This document shows, piece after piece, positions 44,886 to 56,005 of a stretch of 64,000 nt of DNA (the first letter of the stretch is position 1; the number at the start of each line of letters is the position of its first letter). Position numbers and translations under genes: made by a program. Source of the stretch: Oscarella lobularis. Taxonomy: Eukaryota; Porifera; Homoscleromorpha; Homosclerophorida; Oscarellidae. The notes under the pieces are model-generated. The model worked only from the letters and a program-made list of their open reading frames with translations, searched no databases and was not told the DNA's origin. Location: the NCBI RefSeq assembly GCF_947507565.1, contig NC_089185.1, positions 2,914,001-2,978,000 on the forward strand, written 5' to 3'.

Positions 44886-46190
44886 ATGCAGTTCTTCTTC
44901 TTTCTTGCTACTCTCTCGTTCATATTCCAATGGGGGGAAAGTACAAGTACGTGCCAAAATGCGAATCTCCGAGTCGTCTCGTCCGAAAAAGGGCCTACGG
45001 TCTGCATGTCGTTGAACGAGTACCAGAAACAAACTGTAGGCGTGAACGCAACGAAAGGAGAGGTTTGACATCTTACTATATAACTACTAAAAGCTATCTA
45101 CTCGTCACGGTTACGTATAGAAAGGGGAGAAGGGAGCCGACGGGCAAAAGGTAGGCCTGGTTTCCAGTCGGAGACAGAGGCGGCATGCATGACATTTCTA
45201 CTATAGGGAGAATCGGGTGGGGCCATAGAAGGTAAGCATTTATATATGGAGTATTCTTTTATCGTAGTGTAAAACTAAGGAGGGCTACATACGAACGGAT
45301 CGTGTTCGTGCTATTGTATTGAACCGTGTCCGATCTCAAGTTCCAATGTCGTCTCGCTTAACGTCGGTGGGACGGTGTTCATGACGACTGTAGAGACTCT
45401 CACCCAAGACCCTCACTCGATTCTCGCGACCATGGTCGCGAACAATCAAAGCGAACCGGACGGAAGTTATTTCTTCGATCGTGACCCCACCCATTTTCGC
45501 TACATATTGAATTATCTGCGAACGGGATTACTTTACAGTGATCAGCCCGATACCGATCTTGCGAGAAGGGAGCTGCTACTTGAAGCCAGATACTACAACG
45601 TATCGGCAATGGTCCGACTCTTCAACCCGTTCAAAGATAGTGCTGTACTTCCATATGACAGCCAATATCAGAACGTCATGATGTCGTGGCTTCATGAAGA
45701 TGGACTCAGTTCTTATTGGAAGCTAATTTACAGAGGCACGAGAGATGGCTTCGGCGCGTTATTTTTCCACGCGTTGTGTGACGACAAAGGCCCAACAATA
45801 ACTCTCATTAAATCGGTTGGAGATTGCATATTTGGAGGCTACAGTGACGTTTCGTGGACTAGTAGAAATGCTTATATCCAAAGTACGAACGCTTTCCTGT
45901 TTGCTTTCGTTTCTAATGGCCTGGGCAGAACACCTTTTCAAGGGCGTGTATTCCGAAACTCTGCAAATGCTATGTATGACCACGATTCGTACGGTCCAAC
46001 ATTTGGAGGAGCTTACGATCTGCACATTGCAAGTGATAGTAACTCGAATAATAATAGCTACATAAATTGGGGAAATTCTTACGAGTTGCCTGATGGCTAT
46101 ACCTACGGTGGCAGCGGCCAAACTTGGATTTGCGGGTATCATTTTAAAACAATTGAAATTGAGGTCTTTGCACAGGCTTCCAGCAACTGA
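44886..46190 (+). CDS. Secreted collagen-BTB/T1-TLDc protein, array gene 7 (leader type I), 380 residues
   Basis: Exons 44886-45062, 45121-45150, 45207-45231 and 45280-46190; 381 codons. TLDc start has RDGFGALFFHALCDDKGPT, where most genes have CDNKGPT. Other marks: SRNAYIQSTN, GLGRTPFQGRVFRNS (Arg for Thr, Gln for Arg), AMYDHDSYGPTFGGAYDL, SNNNSYINWGNSYE. The same marks recur in the last, cut gene at 62,847, so those two are closest relatives although 18 kb apart. Confidence 0.82.
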
Positions 46191-47459
46191 ATTTGACGAA
46201 ATACCTGTAACTGCTTGCATGTTTCTACTTGATGTTGCCTAGTCAGTTCATGTTGTCTGATTTCTCAATTTGGTGTTTGTCTGCTAGTAGAACCAAAATG
46301 CGATCCCTTGGGTCGTTTCGTCCGCAGAAGGACCGAAGGTCTGCATGTCGTTGAACGAGTACTAGGGCAATTTGAGTGAGCTTGGAAGCACGTTTATTTA
46401 GAACATAAAAGCTACGTACAAGCGTGCAGCGTAAAAAAGACGTCGATTCTGTCTTAGGTCGTTCGTTTCCTCCGACACATGCTATCCATGTCTCTCTTCT
46501 ATTCGTGTATTTTATTCTTCATTTCCTTCCACCTAAAAGAAAGAAGTTAGTCATCTGTCAAATAGTCGTTTTACGTACCTTTTCTACCTTTTCTGCCTTC
46601 TCTTCTTCCACGTGGTGTGGCCTGGGTAATGCCAATGCGAACGCATTGGAAAAAGGTACGTACACGGAGAGATTGAACAGATTTTATCTTTCTTTTTTTT
46701 AGATTTTCTCGCGCATCGAAGTCAGGAAATGAATACGAAGACGATCCGCAAGAGAAAATGCATGCACGCGGTAAGTATTGCGAAAACGAACGAACGAATG
46801 CATGCAGCACGCTCCAACGTTTTATTTGTGCAAAATACAGTTCGAATGCTTCGCAATAACGCCAGAAAAAGAAGAACACTTAGCGTGCGTACGAGTTTGC
46901 GTCGAAATCGTTCCTTGTAGAGTGTCGCGAGGCCGTTTTTGCCTACAGCGCACTGTCCGTCCGTCCCTACGCGATGGACGATTCGGATGCCTCGCAAATC
47001 GACGATCGAACTCGATTCGGCCGGCAAAATGACAATCCTTTTCCGTTTCAAGTCCGAAGAGACGATCAGCACGATCTCGACGATCGGCTCTTCGACGTAG
47101 AAACGATCGCCGTCGCCGGTCTCGTTTTTTCGTCATCGACAGCGACGATCGATCGCAATTCCGCGAACATTCAGTTACTCGTTATCAACAAATACCGGTA
47201 AGCAGGATATTGGTACATACTGTGGTCATGCAACTATATATGCGTTTACAGTTTGAGACAATGATTTCGATCAAATCGGACGAGCGAAGCTGAACACGAG
47301 GCTGGAAATGAAGATGCGCCACATCCATGCTTGAACGACTCCTCGCGAAGACTCTATCGCGGACCCTAGTGGGCAACTATGCATAATTTGGACGAGATTC
47401 AGCCGAGTCCCCTCCAAACCTTCACGTTAATTAATAATTAATTAAATAATAATATCAGT
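46191..47459. other. Spacer with leader-exon relic and an unassigned ORF cluster
   Basis: A relic of array exon 1 lies at about 46,293-46,366 ('ccaaaatgcg', 'aaggtctgcatgtcgttgaa', then tag). Positions 46,378-46,575 recur at about 50,815-50,990. Between 46,620 and 47,201 several overlapping frames are open on both strands. One spliced reading on plus gives FYLCKIQFECFAITPEKEEH with more Cys, another starts MDDSDASQIDDRTRFGRQ; I cannot tell whether either is a gene. Positions 47,250-47,331 are a diverged copy of the 3' end of the basic ORF of the repeated block. Confidence 0.35.
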
Positions 47460-47582
47460 TTCAAACAACCGAAATTGAAGTGTTTTCTCTGGCTTCCGGA
47501 GACATTTTGGATTGCCTGTCACTACCTTGCATATGTGTCACCTTTGATTTAGTTGTCAATGAGAGATGTCACTGAAGCCACT
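47460..47582 (+). pseudogene. 3' remnant of a divergent type III TLDc gene
   Basis: It starts abruptly at 'tttcaaacaaccgaaattga' and matches 37,289-37,404 (IEVFSLASGD and the Cys-containing tail). Only the last TLDc strand remains, joined upstream to unrelated AT-rich sequence. Confidence 0.65.
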
Positions 47583-48320
47583 AGGGTGGTTTGACTATTA
47601 ATTAAGATCAATGATGCAACGCATCACGAGATCTAGCGCTCTACGCGTGATATGGAAGACTTCAAGATGGCGGCGCGGAGAAGAACTCGTACTACTGTAC
47701 TGTACGTGAAGCTCGAACAACGAGCGAACGAGTCAGGAAAAGGAAGAAGAGAACGACGGGACTCAATGTTTCTAAAGCGTTTCGATTCGTCGCGGAAGCG
47801 ATATCTGCACGGCCACCCTGTCATCAGAGATTAAGTAGGAGGCTCCTACTTAATCTCTGCTGTCATCATCATTTTAGTAGCGCACGTCGATCAAAGATGT
47901 CCGACGGCGAAGAAATGCAAAGAGAGGAGCCTAGCCGCCACTAAAGGGCCCGATGCGTGCTGCGAAAAGCGAAACAAGTTTGCCTTTACAGTTCGAGACA
48001 ATGATTTTGATCCAATTGGACGAGCGAAGCTGAAAACGAGGCTGGAAATGAAGATTCGCCGCATTGATGCCTGACGGACTTCTCGCGAAGACTCCATCGC
48101 GGACTCTAGTGGGCAACTAGGCGTAATTTCGGCGAGATTCAGCCGAGGTCCCCAACCTTTTCCTCCAAATAAGCGTCCACGTTAATTAATTAGTGAATAA
48201 AATAACGCCATAAAATAAATAATAATATCAGACGTGAATTCCATTCTTTAAACATACAGATCGTGATTGACTCCTGGAGGTCATGCACACCTGGAAGTAT
48301 AAATAAGACGGGTTGGGTTA
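47583..48320. repeat. Repeated block, second copy, with palindromic insertion and orphan TATA box
   Basis: Matches 37,405-38,100 and 59,766-60,470. The basic ORF (ATG 47,652) runs only 60 codons because the palindrome at 47,826-47,858 adds a stop. The block ends with tataaataagacggg near 48,299, a type IV promoter. The type IV gene that should follow is missing, and intron sequence of the SH2/SAM gene begins at about 48,320. Confidence 0.65.
47826..47858. mobile_element. Perfect 33-bp palindromic insertion with target duplication
   Basis: Arms agagattaagtaggag and ctcctacttaatctct are exact reverse complements around one G. The insert is flanked by tgtcatca on both sides; the two sister blocks have tgtcatcatt once. 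This looks like a tiny foldback insertion with an 8-bp duplication of its target. Confidence 0.7.
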
Positions 48321-48850
48321 AAATTATTTGCATTCTCTAAGTGTAGTGTTGTCAAATTAGTTTTTTGAAAATATTGTTCGTTCGACGACAGGACTCGTCT
48401 TGGAGCCATTGAATCCGATAGCGCGAAGCGCATGTAAGAGAAATCCTCATCAACACCAACACCTCCTTTGCTAACTGCTACATATTATTTATTCCTATAG
48501 CAAAACGACCGCAGCAACCTCTACCACCCGTACCTCAGCCGCAAGGGGGAAAGCAGCTTTTGAACGAAGTGGCTCCAGAAGCTCCAAGGCGCACGACCTC
48601 CGTTGGCGGCAGGCCGTCGCAAGGCGGCCGGTCGGTGAGCCACTGGTCGGTTGATGACGTCATGTCGTGGATGCAACGCGTCGGTCTCGGCGATTATGCG
48701 GCCGTTTTCAAAGCGAACGAAGTCGATGGAGCGTGTTTGGAGCAAATAACTAATGACATGCTCAAGAACGATTTGAATGTGGCTGCTCTTGGAAACAGGC
48801 AGCGCATTCTCAGAAAAGTGCAATTGCTTGTTGGAAACGTTAAGTAGTAG
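48321..48850 (+). pseudogene. Near-identical duplicate of the last exons of the SH2/SAM gene
   Basis: Sequence from 'aaattatttgcattctctaag' onward matches 28,917-29,450, including intron, exon with PQQPLPPVPQPQ and the complete SAM domain (WSVDDVMSWMQRVGLGDYA) with its stop. The frame is open, but there is no CH or SH2 part and the upstream sequence is an orphan type IV promoter. It is either inert or a short SAM-only transcript. Its near identity to the parent indicates a very recent copy. Confidence 0.8.
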
Positions 48851-49307
48851 TAATTGTGTGTGCCCGTGCAAGCGTCGGATTTTTTATATTCTTCCCTTTT
48901 TTTTGCTATCGTTGTTTTGCTTTCGTAATTTTGTTTCCCTCCATCGATCATCCGGGACGGCGATTTCGAGCACTCCTCGGACGGTGATTTGAAGGCCCCG
49001 ATGATGCCACGCGCAGCTAAAACAGACTCTCTAAGACTCGCGAAGAGTTAGTGGACGACTAGGCATCATTTCGGCGAGATTCGGACGAGTTTCTAACGTT
49101 TTCGCAACGGTCAGCGTCTCAGCACGCGCCTTGGATCTTCCAAGCGTGTTATTACGTCAGACCGTGATTTCCATTCTCTACTCGCACATGGCCTAACCAT
49201 AGCGACGGGAGCGGACCTAAACGCGGTGGTATAGCAACCTCAGCGCGGTGTGGTACATATTCACTGTTGTACATCATCGCTCCTGGCGAATTAGCAGAAC
49301 ACAGGCA
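48851..49307. repeat. SAM-gene 3' flank and type I promoter
   Basis: Same flank as after the other SAM copies, followed by 'ggtatagcaacctcagcgcgg' and the leader context 'tagcagaacacaggca'. No separate gene seen. Confidence 0.55.
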
Positions 49308-50588
49308 ATGCAGTTCTTCTTCTTTCTTGCTACTCTCTCGTTCATATTCCAATGGGGGGAAAGTACAAGTACGTGCCAAAATGCGAATCTCCGAGTCGTC
49401 TCGTCCGCACAAGGACCCACGGTCTGCATGTCGTTGAACCAGTACCAGAACGCAACGAAAGGAGAGGTTCGACGCTTTACCACTAAACCTATCTACTCGT
49501 CACGGTCACATATATATAGAAAGGAGAGAGGGGAGTCGACGGACAGAAGGTACGTAGGTCTGGTTCGAGACAGCCTGAGCCATTTTTTATTTCCGCTAGG
49601 GAGAATCGGGTGGGGCCATAGAAGGTAAGCATTTATATAAGATGAAGTATTGTTTATTTTGGTCTTCTAAAAATACCAAGGGGGGCTTCATACAAACGGA
49701 TCATGTTCGTGCTATTGTATTGAACCGTGTCCGATCTCAAGTTCCAATGTCGTCTCGCTTAACATTGGTGGGACGGTGTTCATGACGACTGTAGAGACTC
49801 TCGCCCAAGATCCTCACTCGATTCTCGCGACCATGGTCGCGAACAATCAAAGCGAACCGGACGGAAGTTACTTCTTCGATCGTGACCCCACCCATTTTCG
49901 CTACATATTGAATTATCTGCGAATGGGATTACCTAACCGGCCTGATACCTATCTCGCGAGAAGGGAGTTGTTACTTGAAGCCAGATACTACAACGTATCG
50001 GCAATCGTTCGACTTCTAAACCAGCCGTTTGGCGAAAGTATGATACTTCCATATGACAGCCAATATCAGAACGTCATGCTGTCGTGGCTTCAGGAAGATG
50101 GAATCAGTTCTGATTGGAAGCTAATCTACAGAGGCACAAGAGATGGCTTCGGCGCGTCATCTTTTCACGCGTTCTGTGACAATAAGGGTCCTACAATAAC
50201 TCTCCTCAAATCGGTTGGAGATTGCATATTTGGAGGCTACAGCGATGTTTCGTGGACTAGTCGTGGTGCTTATATCCAAAGTACGGACGCTTTCCTGTTT
50301 GCCTTTGTTTCTAATGGCCTGGGCACAACACCTTTTCGAGGGCGTGTATTCCAAAACGCTGGAAGTGCTATGTATGACAACAGCGGGTACGGTCCAACGT
50401 TTGGAGGAGGTCACGATCTGCGCATTGCAAGTGATAGTAACTCGAATACTAATAGCTACATGAATTGGGGAAATACTTACGAGTTGCCTGATGGCTACAC
50501 GTACACTGGAAACGGCAGAACTTGGATTTGCGGGTATAATTTTCAAACAATCGAAATCGAGGTCTTTGCACTGGCTTCCAGCAACTGA
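49308..50588 (+). CDS. Secreted collagen-BTB/T1-TLDc protein, array gene 8 (type I leader, short exon 1), 373 residues
   Basis: Exons 49308-49466, 49520-49549, 49600-49624 and 49681-50588; 374 codons. The signal peptide is type I (MQFFFFLATLSFIFQWGEST) but exon 1 ends like type IV (SAQGPTVCMSLNQYQNATKG), so the leader exon itself is mosaic. Stalk GER-GVD-GQK-GES-GGA. The T1 part has the short loop LPNRPDTYLA otherwise found in type II gene 2. Head: SRGAYIQS, AMYDNSGYGPTFGGGHDLRI, GYTYTGNG. Confidence 0.82.
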
Positions 50589-51415
50589 ATTTGATGAACT
50601 GCCTGTAACTGCTGACATGTTTCCACTTGATGTTGTCTTGTTTAATTCATGTTGTCTGATTTTTCAATTTGATGTTTAGTTTGCAGTTTGCAAAAGGAAC
50701 TCCTGCAAACTACCACTAGTGCCAAAATGCTATCCTTCGAGTCGTCTTGTCGGCAGAAGGACCGAATTAATTAAGGTCTGCATGTCGTTGAACGAGTATT
50801 GGGGCAATTTGAATGAATTTATTTAGAACATAAAAAGCTACGTACAAGTGTGCAGCGTAAAAAAGCGTAGATTCTGTCATTGGTCGTTCGTTTTCTCCCA
50901 CACATCCATGTCTCTGCTATTCGTTTTCAGCATCATCATTTTCATTTCCTTCCACCTAAAAAAAGAAGTTAGTTATCTCGTTCTACGTACCTTTTTCGTG
51001 GGCTTTTTTATATTCTCCCTTTTTTGCTATCGTTGTTTCCCTCCACCGAACATCCGGGACGGCGATTTCGAGCACTCCTCAATCGAGAACATGGACGGCG
51101 ATTTGAAGGCCCTGATAGCGCCACGCGCAGCTAAGACGGACTCGCTAAGACTCACGATGAGACGACTAGGCATTATTTCGGCGAGATTCGGACGAGTTTC
51201 TAACGTTTTCGCAACGGTCAGCGTCTCAGCACGCGCCGTCTTTCTACGTAGTGACCATAGGCAGTGTCTCAAGCAGTGTTCACACGCGACGTTTCCTCCA
51301 AGCGTGTTATTACGTCAGACCGTGAGTTCCATTCTCTAGAGAGATTGGCTCGCACGTGGCATAACCATAGCGACGGGAGCGGACCTAAACGCGGTGGTAT
51401 AGCAGAACACAGGCA
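50589..51415. repeat. Spacer with leader-exon relic, SAM-gene flank, type I promoter
   Basis: A broken piece of exon 1 lies at about 50,722-50,800 ('gccaaaatgctatccttcga'), interrupted by ttaattaa. Positions 50,815-50,990 repeat 46,378-46,575. From about 51,000 the SAM-gene 3' flank begins without a SAM exon, then the type I promoter. Confidence 0.5.
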
Positions 51416-52719
51416 ATGCAGTTCTTCTTCTTTCTTGCTACTCTCTCGTTCATATTCCAATGGGGGGAAAGTACAAGTACGTGCCAAAATGCGAATCTCC
51501 GAGTCGTCTCGTCCGCAAAAGGGCCTACGGTCTGCATGTCGCTGAACCAATACCAGAAACAAACTGTAGGCGTGAACGCAACGAAAGGAGAGGTTTGACA
51601 TCTTACTATAACTACTAAAAGCTATCTACTCGTCACGGTTATGTATAGAAAGGGGAGAAGGGAGTCGACGGACAGAAGGTAGGTCTGGTTTCCAGTCGGA
51701 GACAGAGGCGGCATGCATGACATTTTTACTATAGGGAGAATCCGGTGGGGCCATAGAAGGTAAGCATTTATATATATGAAGTATTCTTTATCGTAGTATA
51801 AAACTAAGGAGGGCTACATACGAACGGATCGTGTTCGTGCTATTGTATTGAACCGTGTCCGATCTCAAGTTCCAATGTCGTCTCGCTTAACGTCGGTGGG
51901 ACGGTGTTCATGACGACTGAAGAGACTCTCACCCAAGACCCTCACTCGATTCTCGCGACCATGGTCGCGAACAATCAAAGCGAACCGGACGGAAGTTATT
52001 TCTTTGATCGTGACCCCACCCATTTTCGCTACATATTGAATTATCTGCGAACGGGATTACTTTACAGTGATCAGCCCGATACCGATCTCGCGAGAAGGGA
52101 GCTACTACTTGAAGCCAGATACTACAACGTATCAGCAATCCTTCGATTCTTTAACCTGTTCAAAAAAAGTGCTATACTTCCATATGACAGCCAATATCAG
52201 AGCGTCATGCTGTCGTGGCTTCAGGAAGATGGAATCAGTTCTGATTGGAGGCTAATTTACAGAGGCACGAGAGACGGCTTCACTGCGTCTGCTTTTCACT
52301 CGTTCTGTGACAATAAGGGTCCTACAATAACTCTCATTAAATCGGTTGGAGATTGCATATTTGGAGGCTACAGCGACGTTTCGTGGAATAGTAGTGCTGG
52401 TTATATCACAAGTACGAATGCTTTCCTGTTTGCCTTCGTTTCTAATGGCCTAGGCGCAACACCCTTTCGAGGGCGTGTATTCCGATACTCTCAATATGCT
52501 ATGTATGACGGCAGCGGGTACGGTCCAACGTTTGGAGGAGGTAACGATCTGCTCATTGCAAGTAATAGTAACTCGAATAGTAATAGTTACATGAATTGGG
52601 GATATACTTACGAGTTGCCTAATGGCTATACCTATGGTGGCAGCGGCAGAACTTGGATTTGCGGGTATCATTTTCAAACAGCCGAAATCGAAGTTTTTGC
52701 ACTAGCCTCCAGTAACTAA
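51416..52719 (+). CDS. Secreted collagen-BTB/T1-TLDc protein, array gene 9 (leader type I), 380 residues
   Basis: Exons 51416-51592, 51649-51678, 51735-51759 and 51809-52719; 381 codons. The stalk reads GEK-GVD-GQK. T1 start VFMTTEETLTQDP. Between T1 and TLDc it has LRFFNLFKKSAILPY, shared only with gene 12. Head: SDVSWNSSAGYITSTN, RYSQYAMYDGSGYGPTFG, NSYMNWGYTYELPNGY, HFQTAEIEVFALAS. It occupies the position of gene 1 in the second array block (offset 20,875 bp) but differs from it in the head. Confidence 0.82.
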
Positions 52720-53479
52720 ATGGGACAAACAGCCTGTAACTGCTGACATGTTTCCACTTGATGTTGCCTAGTCAGTTCATGTTGTCTGATTTTTCAATTT
52801 GATGTTCTGTCTGCGAGTTTCAGTCGTTTGCTAAAAGTAATTAGGTGCTACTATTTGACATAGCAGCCTACTGCAGTAGTCACCTTGACCCAACCTCGAA
52901 GCTCGCCGTACGATAATAGCAGCACTTTGGTAGTGTAGAAAATCAAAGCTCAGCTGAACGCAATCGTGTACAGCGGAAGCGAACCGGTAAAAGAAAAGAT
53001 CAGTAGAAAAATTTCGGATGATGTCAAGATCTAATTAATTTGTCCCTTTGTCCGCTCACTGAAGGATTATCCGAGACTCGTCTTTCAATGAAGAAATCTT
53101 GATGAAAGAAGACTGTGACGGTCAGGACGAGGACCTCATAATATTGAATCGTGTAAATTGTTTTGCAGGGAATCAATAGACAACAAGCTGAATAGGTAAG
53201 AGCTTGGCCTAAATAAATAGCAGTAAATGTTCTATTCTACCTTCCAGCACTTGGAAGCGGTGAGACCTAAAATTTAGTGAAAGTGATATAGGCAGTTTTT
53301 CTATACCTCAACCGTTAAGAATGCAGCTTTTGGACGACCACAGCATGTGCCTTCTTTCGCATAGGCAGTTGTTATGATTGGGTCCAGGAGGTCGCACCAG
53401 GTGGCATCACCATAACTGTATAAATGAGACGGGATTGACGGTTACATATCACTCCTACGAACTACCAGAGCGCAAGGCA
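52720..53479. repeat. Spacer with decayed SH2-gene exons; type II promoter
   Basis: Third copy of the 31.9 kb spacer: SH2-gene relics at about 52,935-53,310 and tataaat at 53,419-53,425, about 60 bp before the ATG. Confidence 0.65.
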
Positions 53480-54759
53480 ATGCAGTTCTTGTTCTTTCTC
53501 GCTACTGTTTCGTTGCTATTTGAATGGGGAGAAAGTACAAACACGTGCCAAAATGCTCTCCTCCGAGTCGTCTCGTCCGCCGAAGGACCAACGGTCTGCA
53601 TGTCGTTGAACGAGTACCAGAAACGAAGTGGAGGCGTGAACGCAACGAAAGGAGAGGTCTGACATCTTACTATAACGACTAAACCTATGTACTCGTCACG
53701 GTCACGTATATAGAAAGGAGAGAAGGGAGCCGACGGACAGAAGGTATACGTGGGTCTGGTTCTAGTCGGAGACAGCCTGAGGCATTTTTTATTTCCGCTA
53801 GGGAGAATCGGGTGGGGCCACAGAAGGTAAGCATTTCGATATGACGTTTTGTTTATCTTAGTCTTCTAAACGAAGGGCTACATGCTTTTATTAAACCGTG
53901 TCCGAGTTCCAATGCCATCTCGCTCAACATCGGTGGTAGAGTGTTTATGACGACTATAGAGACAATCACTCGAGATCCTTACTCGATCCTCGCGACCGCG
54001 GTTATGAACAATCAAAGCGAACCTGACGGAAGTTACTTCTTTGATCGAGACTTCACCTATTTTCGCTACATTTTGAATTACCTGCGAACGGGAATACTTT
54101 ACCGCGACCGGCCCGATACCGATCTCGCGAAAAGGGAGTTTCTACTTGAAGCCCAATACTACAACGTATCGGCAATCTTCGGACTATTCAATCCGTTCAA
54201 AGATAGTGCTATACTTCCATATGACAGCCAATATCAGACCGTCATGATGTCGTGGCTTCAGGAAGATGGAGCCTATTCCGTCAATTGGAAGCTCATTTAC
54301 AGAGGCACGAGAGATGGCTTCGCCGCGTCATCTTTTCACTCGTTATGTAACAATAAGGGTCCTACAATAACTCTCATTAGATCGGTTGGAGATTGCATTT
54401 TTGGAGGCTACAGTGATGTTTCGTGGAGTAGTCGTGGTAATTATATCCAAAGTACGGACGCTTTCCTGTTTGCCTTTGTTTCGAATGGCCTAGGCACAAC
54501 ACCTTTTCGAGGGCGTGTATTCCAAAACGCTGGAAATGCTATATATGACTACAACCTGTACGGTCCAACGTTTGGAGCAGGTCACGACCTTCACATTGCA
54601 AGTGATAGTAACTCGAATTCTAATAGTTACATGGAGTGGGGAAATACTTACGAGTTGCCTGATGGCTATACCCACGGTGGAAACGGCCGAACTTGGATTT
54701 GCGGGAGAAATTTTCAAACAATCGAAATCGAGGTCTTTGCACTGGCTTCCAGCAACTAA
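53480..54759 (+). CDS. Secreted collagen-BTB/T1-TLDc protein, array gene 10 (leader type II), 371 residues
   Basis: Exons 53480-53656, 53714-53743, 53802-53826 and 53876-54759; 372 codons. N-terminal two-thirds are nearly those of gene 6 (DRDFTYFRYILNYLRTGILY). The head differs: CNNKGPTITLIRSVG, SSRGNYIQS, AIYDYNLYGPTFGAGHDL and SNSYMEWGNTYE. That last part is shared with gene 12 of another leader type, an apparent conversion tract. Confidence 0.81.
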
Positions 54760-55024
54760 ATCAGATGTTTCTGATTTGATGAACAGCCTGTAACTGCTGA
54801 TATGTTTTCACTTGATGTTGTCTTGTTGCCGTTCGTCCAAGTTGTCTGATTTCTCAATTTGATGTGTTTTTTCTGCAAGCTTTAGTCAGCAATTAGGTGC
54901 TACCATTTGACTCCACATGCAGTCTACCAATCACCTTGATGCAACGAATAGGTTAATTTATTTATCGCAGATAGCGCGTACATCAGACCAGTTCCGTGTG
55001 CGCGCGCAGTCGCTAGACTATACG
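54760..55024. other. Spacer with type III promoter
   Basis: Corresponds to 33,875-34,149 with small indels. No further feature seen. Confidence 0.4.
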
Positions 55025-56005
55025 ATGAAGACGCTAGCATTTCTACTCGTTCTCGTCGTGCAAACCAATTCGTTCTTCGTCTCGAAGATCCCTATTCCGA
55101 CGCTGCCTCCAATATTCGATCCGGCGACTCCTGCCGTCAACAAAGCTCCAAGTCTCCCAGACAATTTTGTCGTACTCAACATCGGCGGAACAGTGTTCCT
55201 GACGACTATAGAGACACTCACTAAAGATCCGGACTCCGTCCTCGCGACGAAGGTTACAAGCGAACCCGATGTTACCTACTTCTTCTTTGATCGTGACCCC
55301 ACCCATTTTCGCTACATATTGAATTACCTGCGAACGGGAATATTTTACGAGCCCGATAACAATCTCGCGAAACAAGAGCTCCTACTCGAAGCGAAATACT
55401 ACAACGTTTTGCACATCGTGGATCAACTTGACCCGCCTTTCTCCAAAGAGAGTACCATACTTCCATATGGCAGCGATTTTCAGACGGTTCTGCAATCGTG
55501 GCTTCAGGAAGATGGAACCTATTCCGTCAATTGGAAGCTCATTTACAGAGGCACGAGAGATGGCTTCAGTGCGTCATCTTTCCACACGTTCTGTGACAAT
55601 AAGGGTCGTACAATAACCCTCATCAAATCGGTTGAAGATTGCATATTTGGAGGCTACAGCGATGTTTCGTGGACTAGTAGAAATGGTTATATCCAAAGTA
55701 CGAACGCTTTCCTGTTTGCCTTTGTTTCTAATGGCCTGGGCACAACACCTTTTCATGGGCGTGTATTCCAAAACTCTGCAAATGCTATGTATGACTACAG
55801 CTTGTTTGGTCCAACGTTTGGAGGAGGTTTTGATCTGCACATTGCAACTGATAGTAACTCGAATTCTAATAGTAACATGAATTGGGGAAATACTTACGAG
55901 TTGCCTGATGGCTATACCTTCGGTGGAAACGGCCGAACTTGGGTTTGCGGGGATCGTTTTCAAACAAAAGAAATTGAGGTCCTTGCACTGGCTTCCAGCA
56001 ACTAA
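55025..56005 (+). CDS. Intronless secreted BTB/T1-TLDc protein (type III), 326 residues
   Basis: One open exon from a strong signal peptide (MKTLAFLLVLVVQTNSFF) at 55,025; an in-frame ATG at 54,917 precedes it, but the signal peptide marks the natural start. A Pro-rich linker (IPIPTLPPIFDPATPAV) replaces the collagen triplets and Cys hinge. T1 (VVLNIGGTVFLTTIETLTKD, DRDPTHFRYILNYLRTGIFY) and TLDc (KLIYRGTRDGFSASSFHTFC, TKEIEVLALAS) follow. Head: SRNGYIQSTN, AMYDYSLFGPTFGGGFDLHI, SNSNMNWGNTYE. It lacks introns where its neighbours have three, so it is either the ancestral simple form or a retrocopy fused to a new leader. Confidence 0.85.
   Translation: MKTLAFLLVLVVQTNSFFVSKIPIPTLPPIFDPATPAVNKAPSLPDNFVVLNIGGTVFLTTIETLTKDPDSVLATKVTSEPDVTYFFFDRDPTHFRYILNYLRTGIFYEPDNNLAKQELLLEAKYYNVLHIVDQLDPPFSKESTILPYGSDFQTVLQSWLQEDGTYSVNWKLIYRGTRDGFSASSFHTFCDNKGRTITLIKSVEDCIFGGYSDVSWTSRNGYIQSTNAFLFAFVSNGLGTTPFHGRVFQNSANAMYDYSLFGPTFGGGFDLHIATDSNSNSNSNMNWGNTYELPDGYTFGGNGRTWVCGDRFQTKEIEVLALASSN

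Noticed and set aside
46729-47201. A confident gene between 46.6 and 47.2 kb
   Set aside because: Several frames on both strands are open and give competing exon choices with no recognisable domain, so I kept it as an unassigned ORF cluster.
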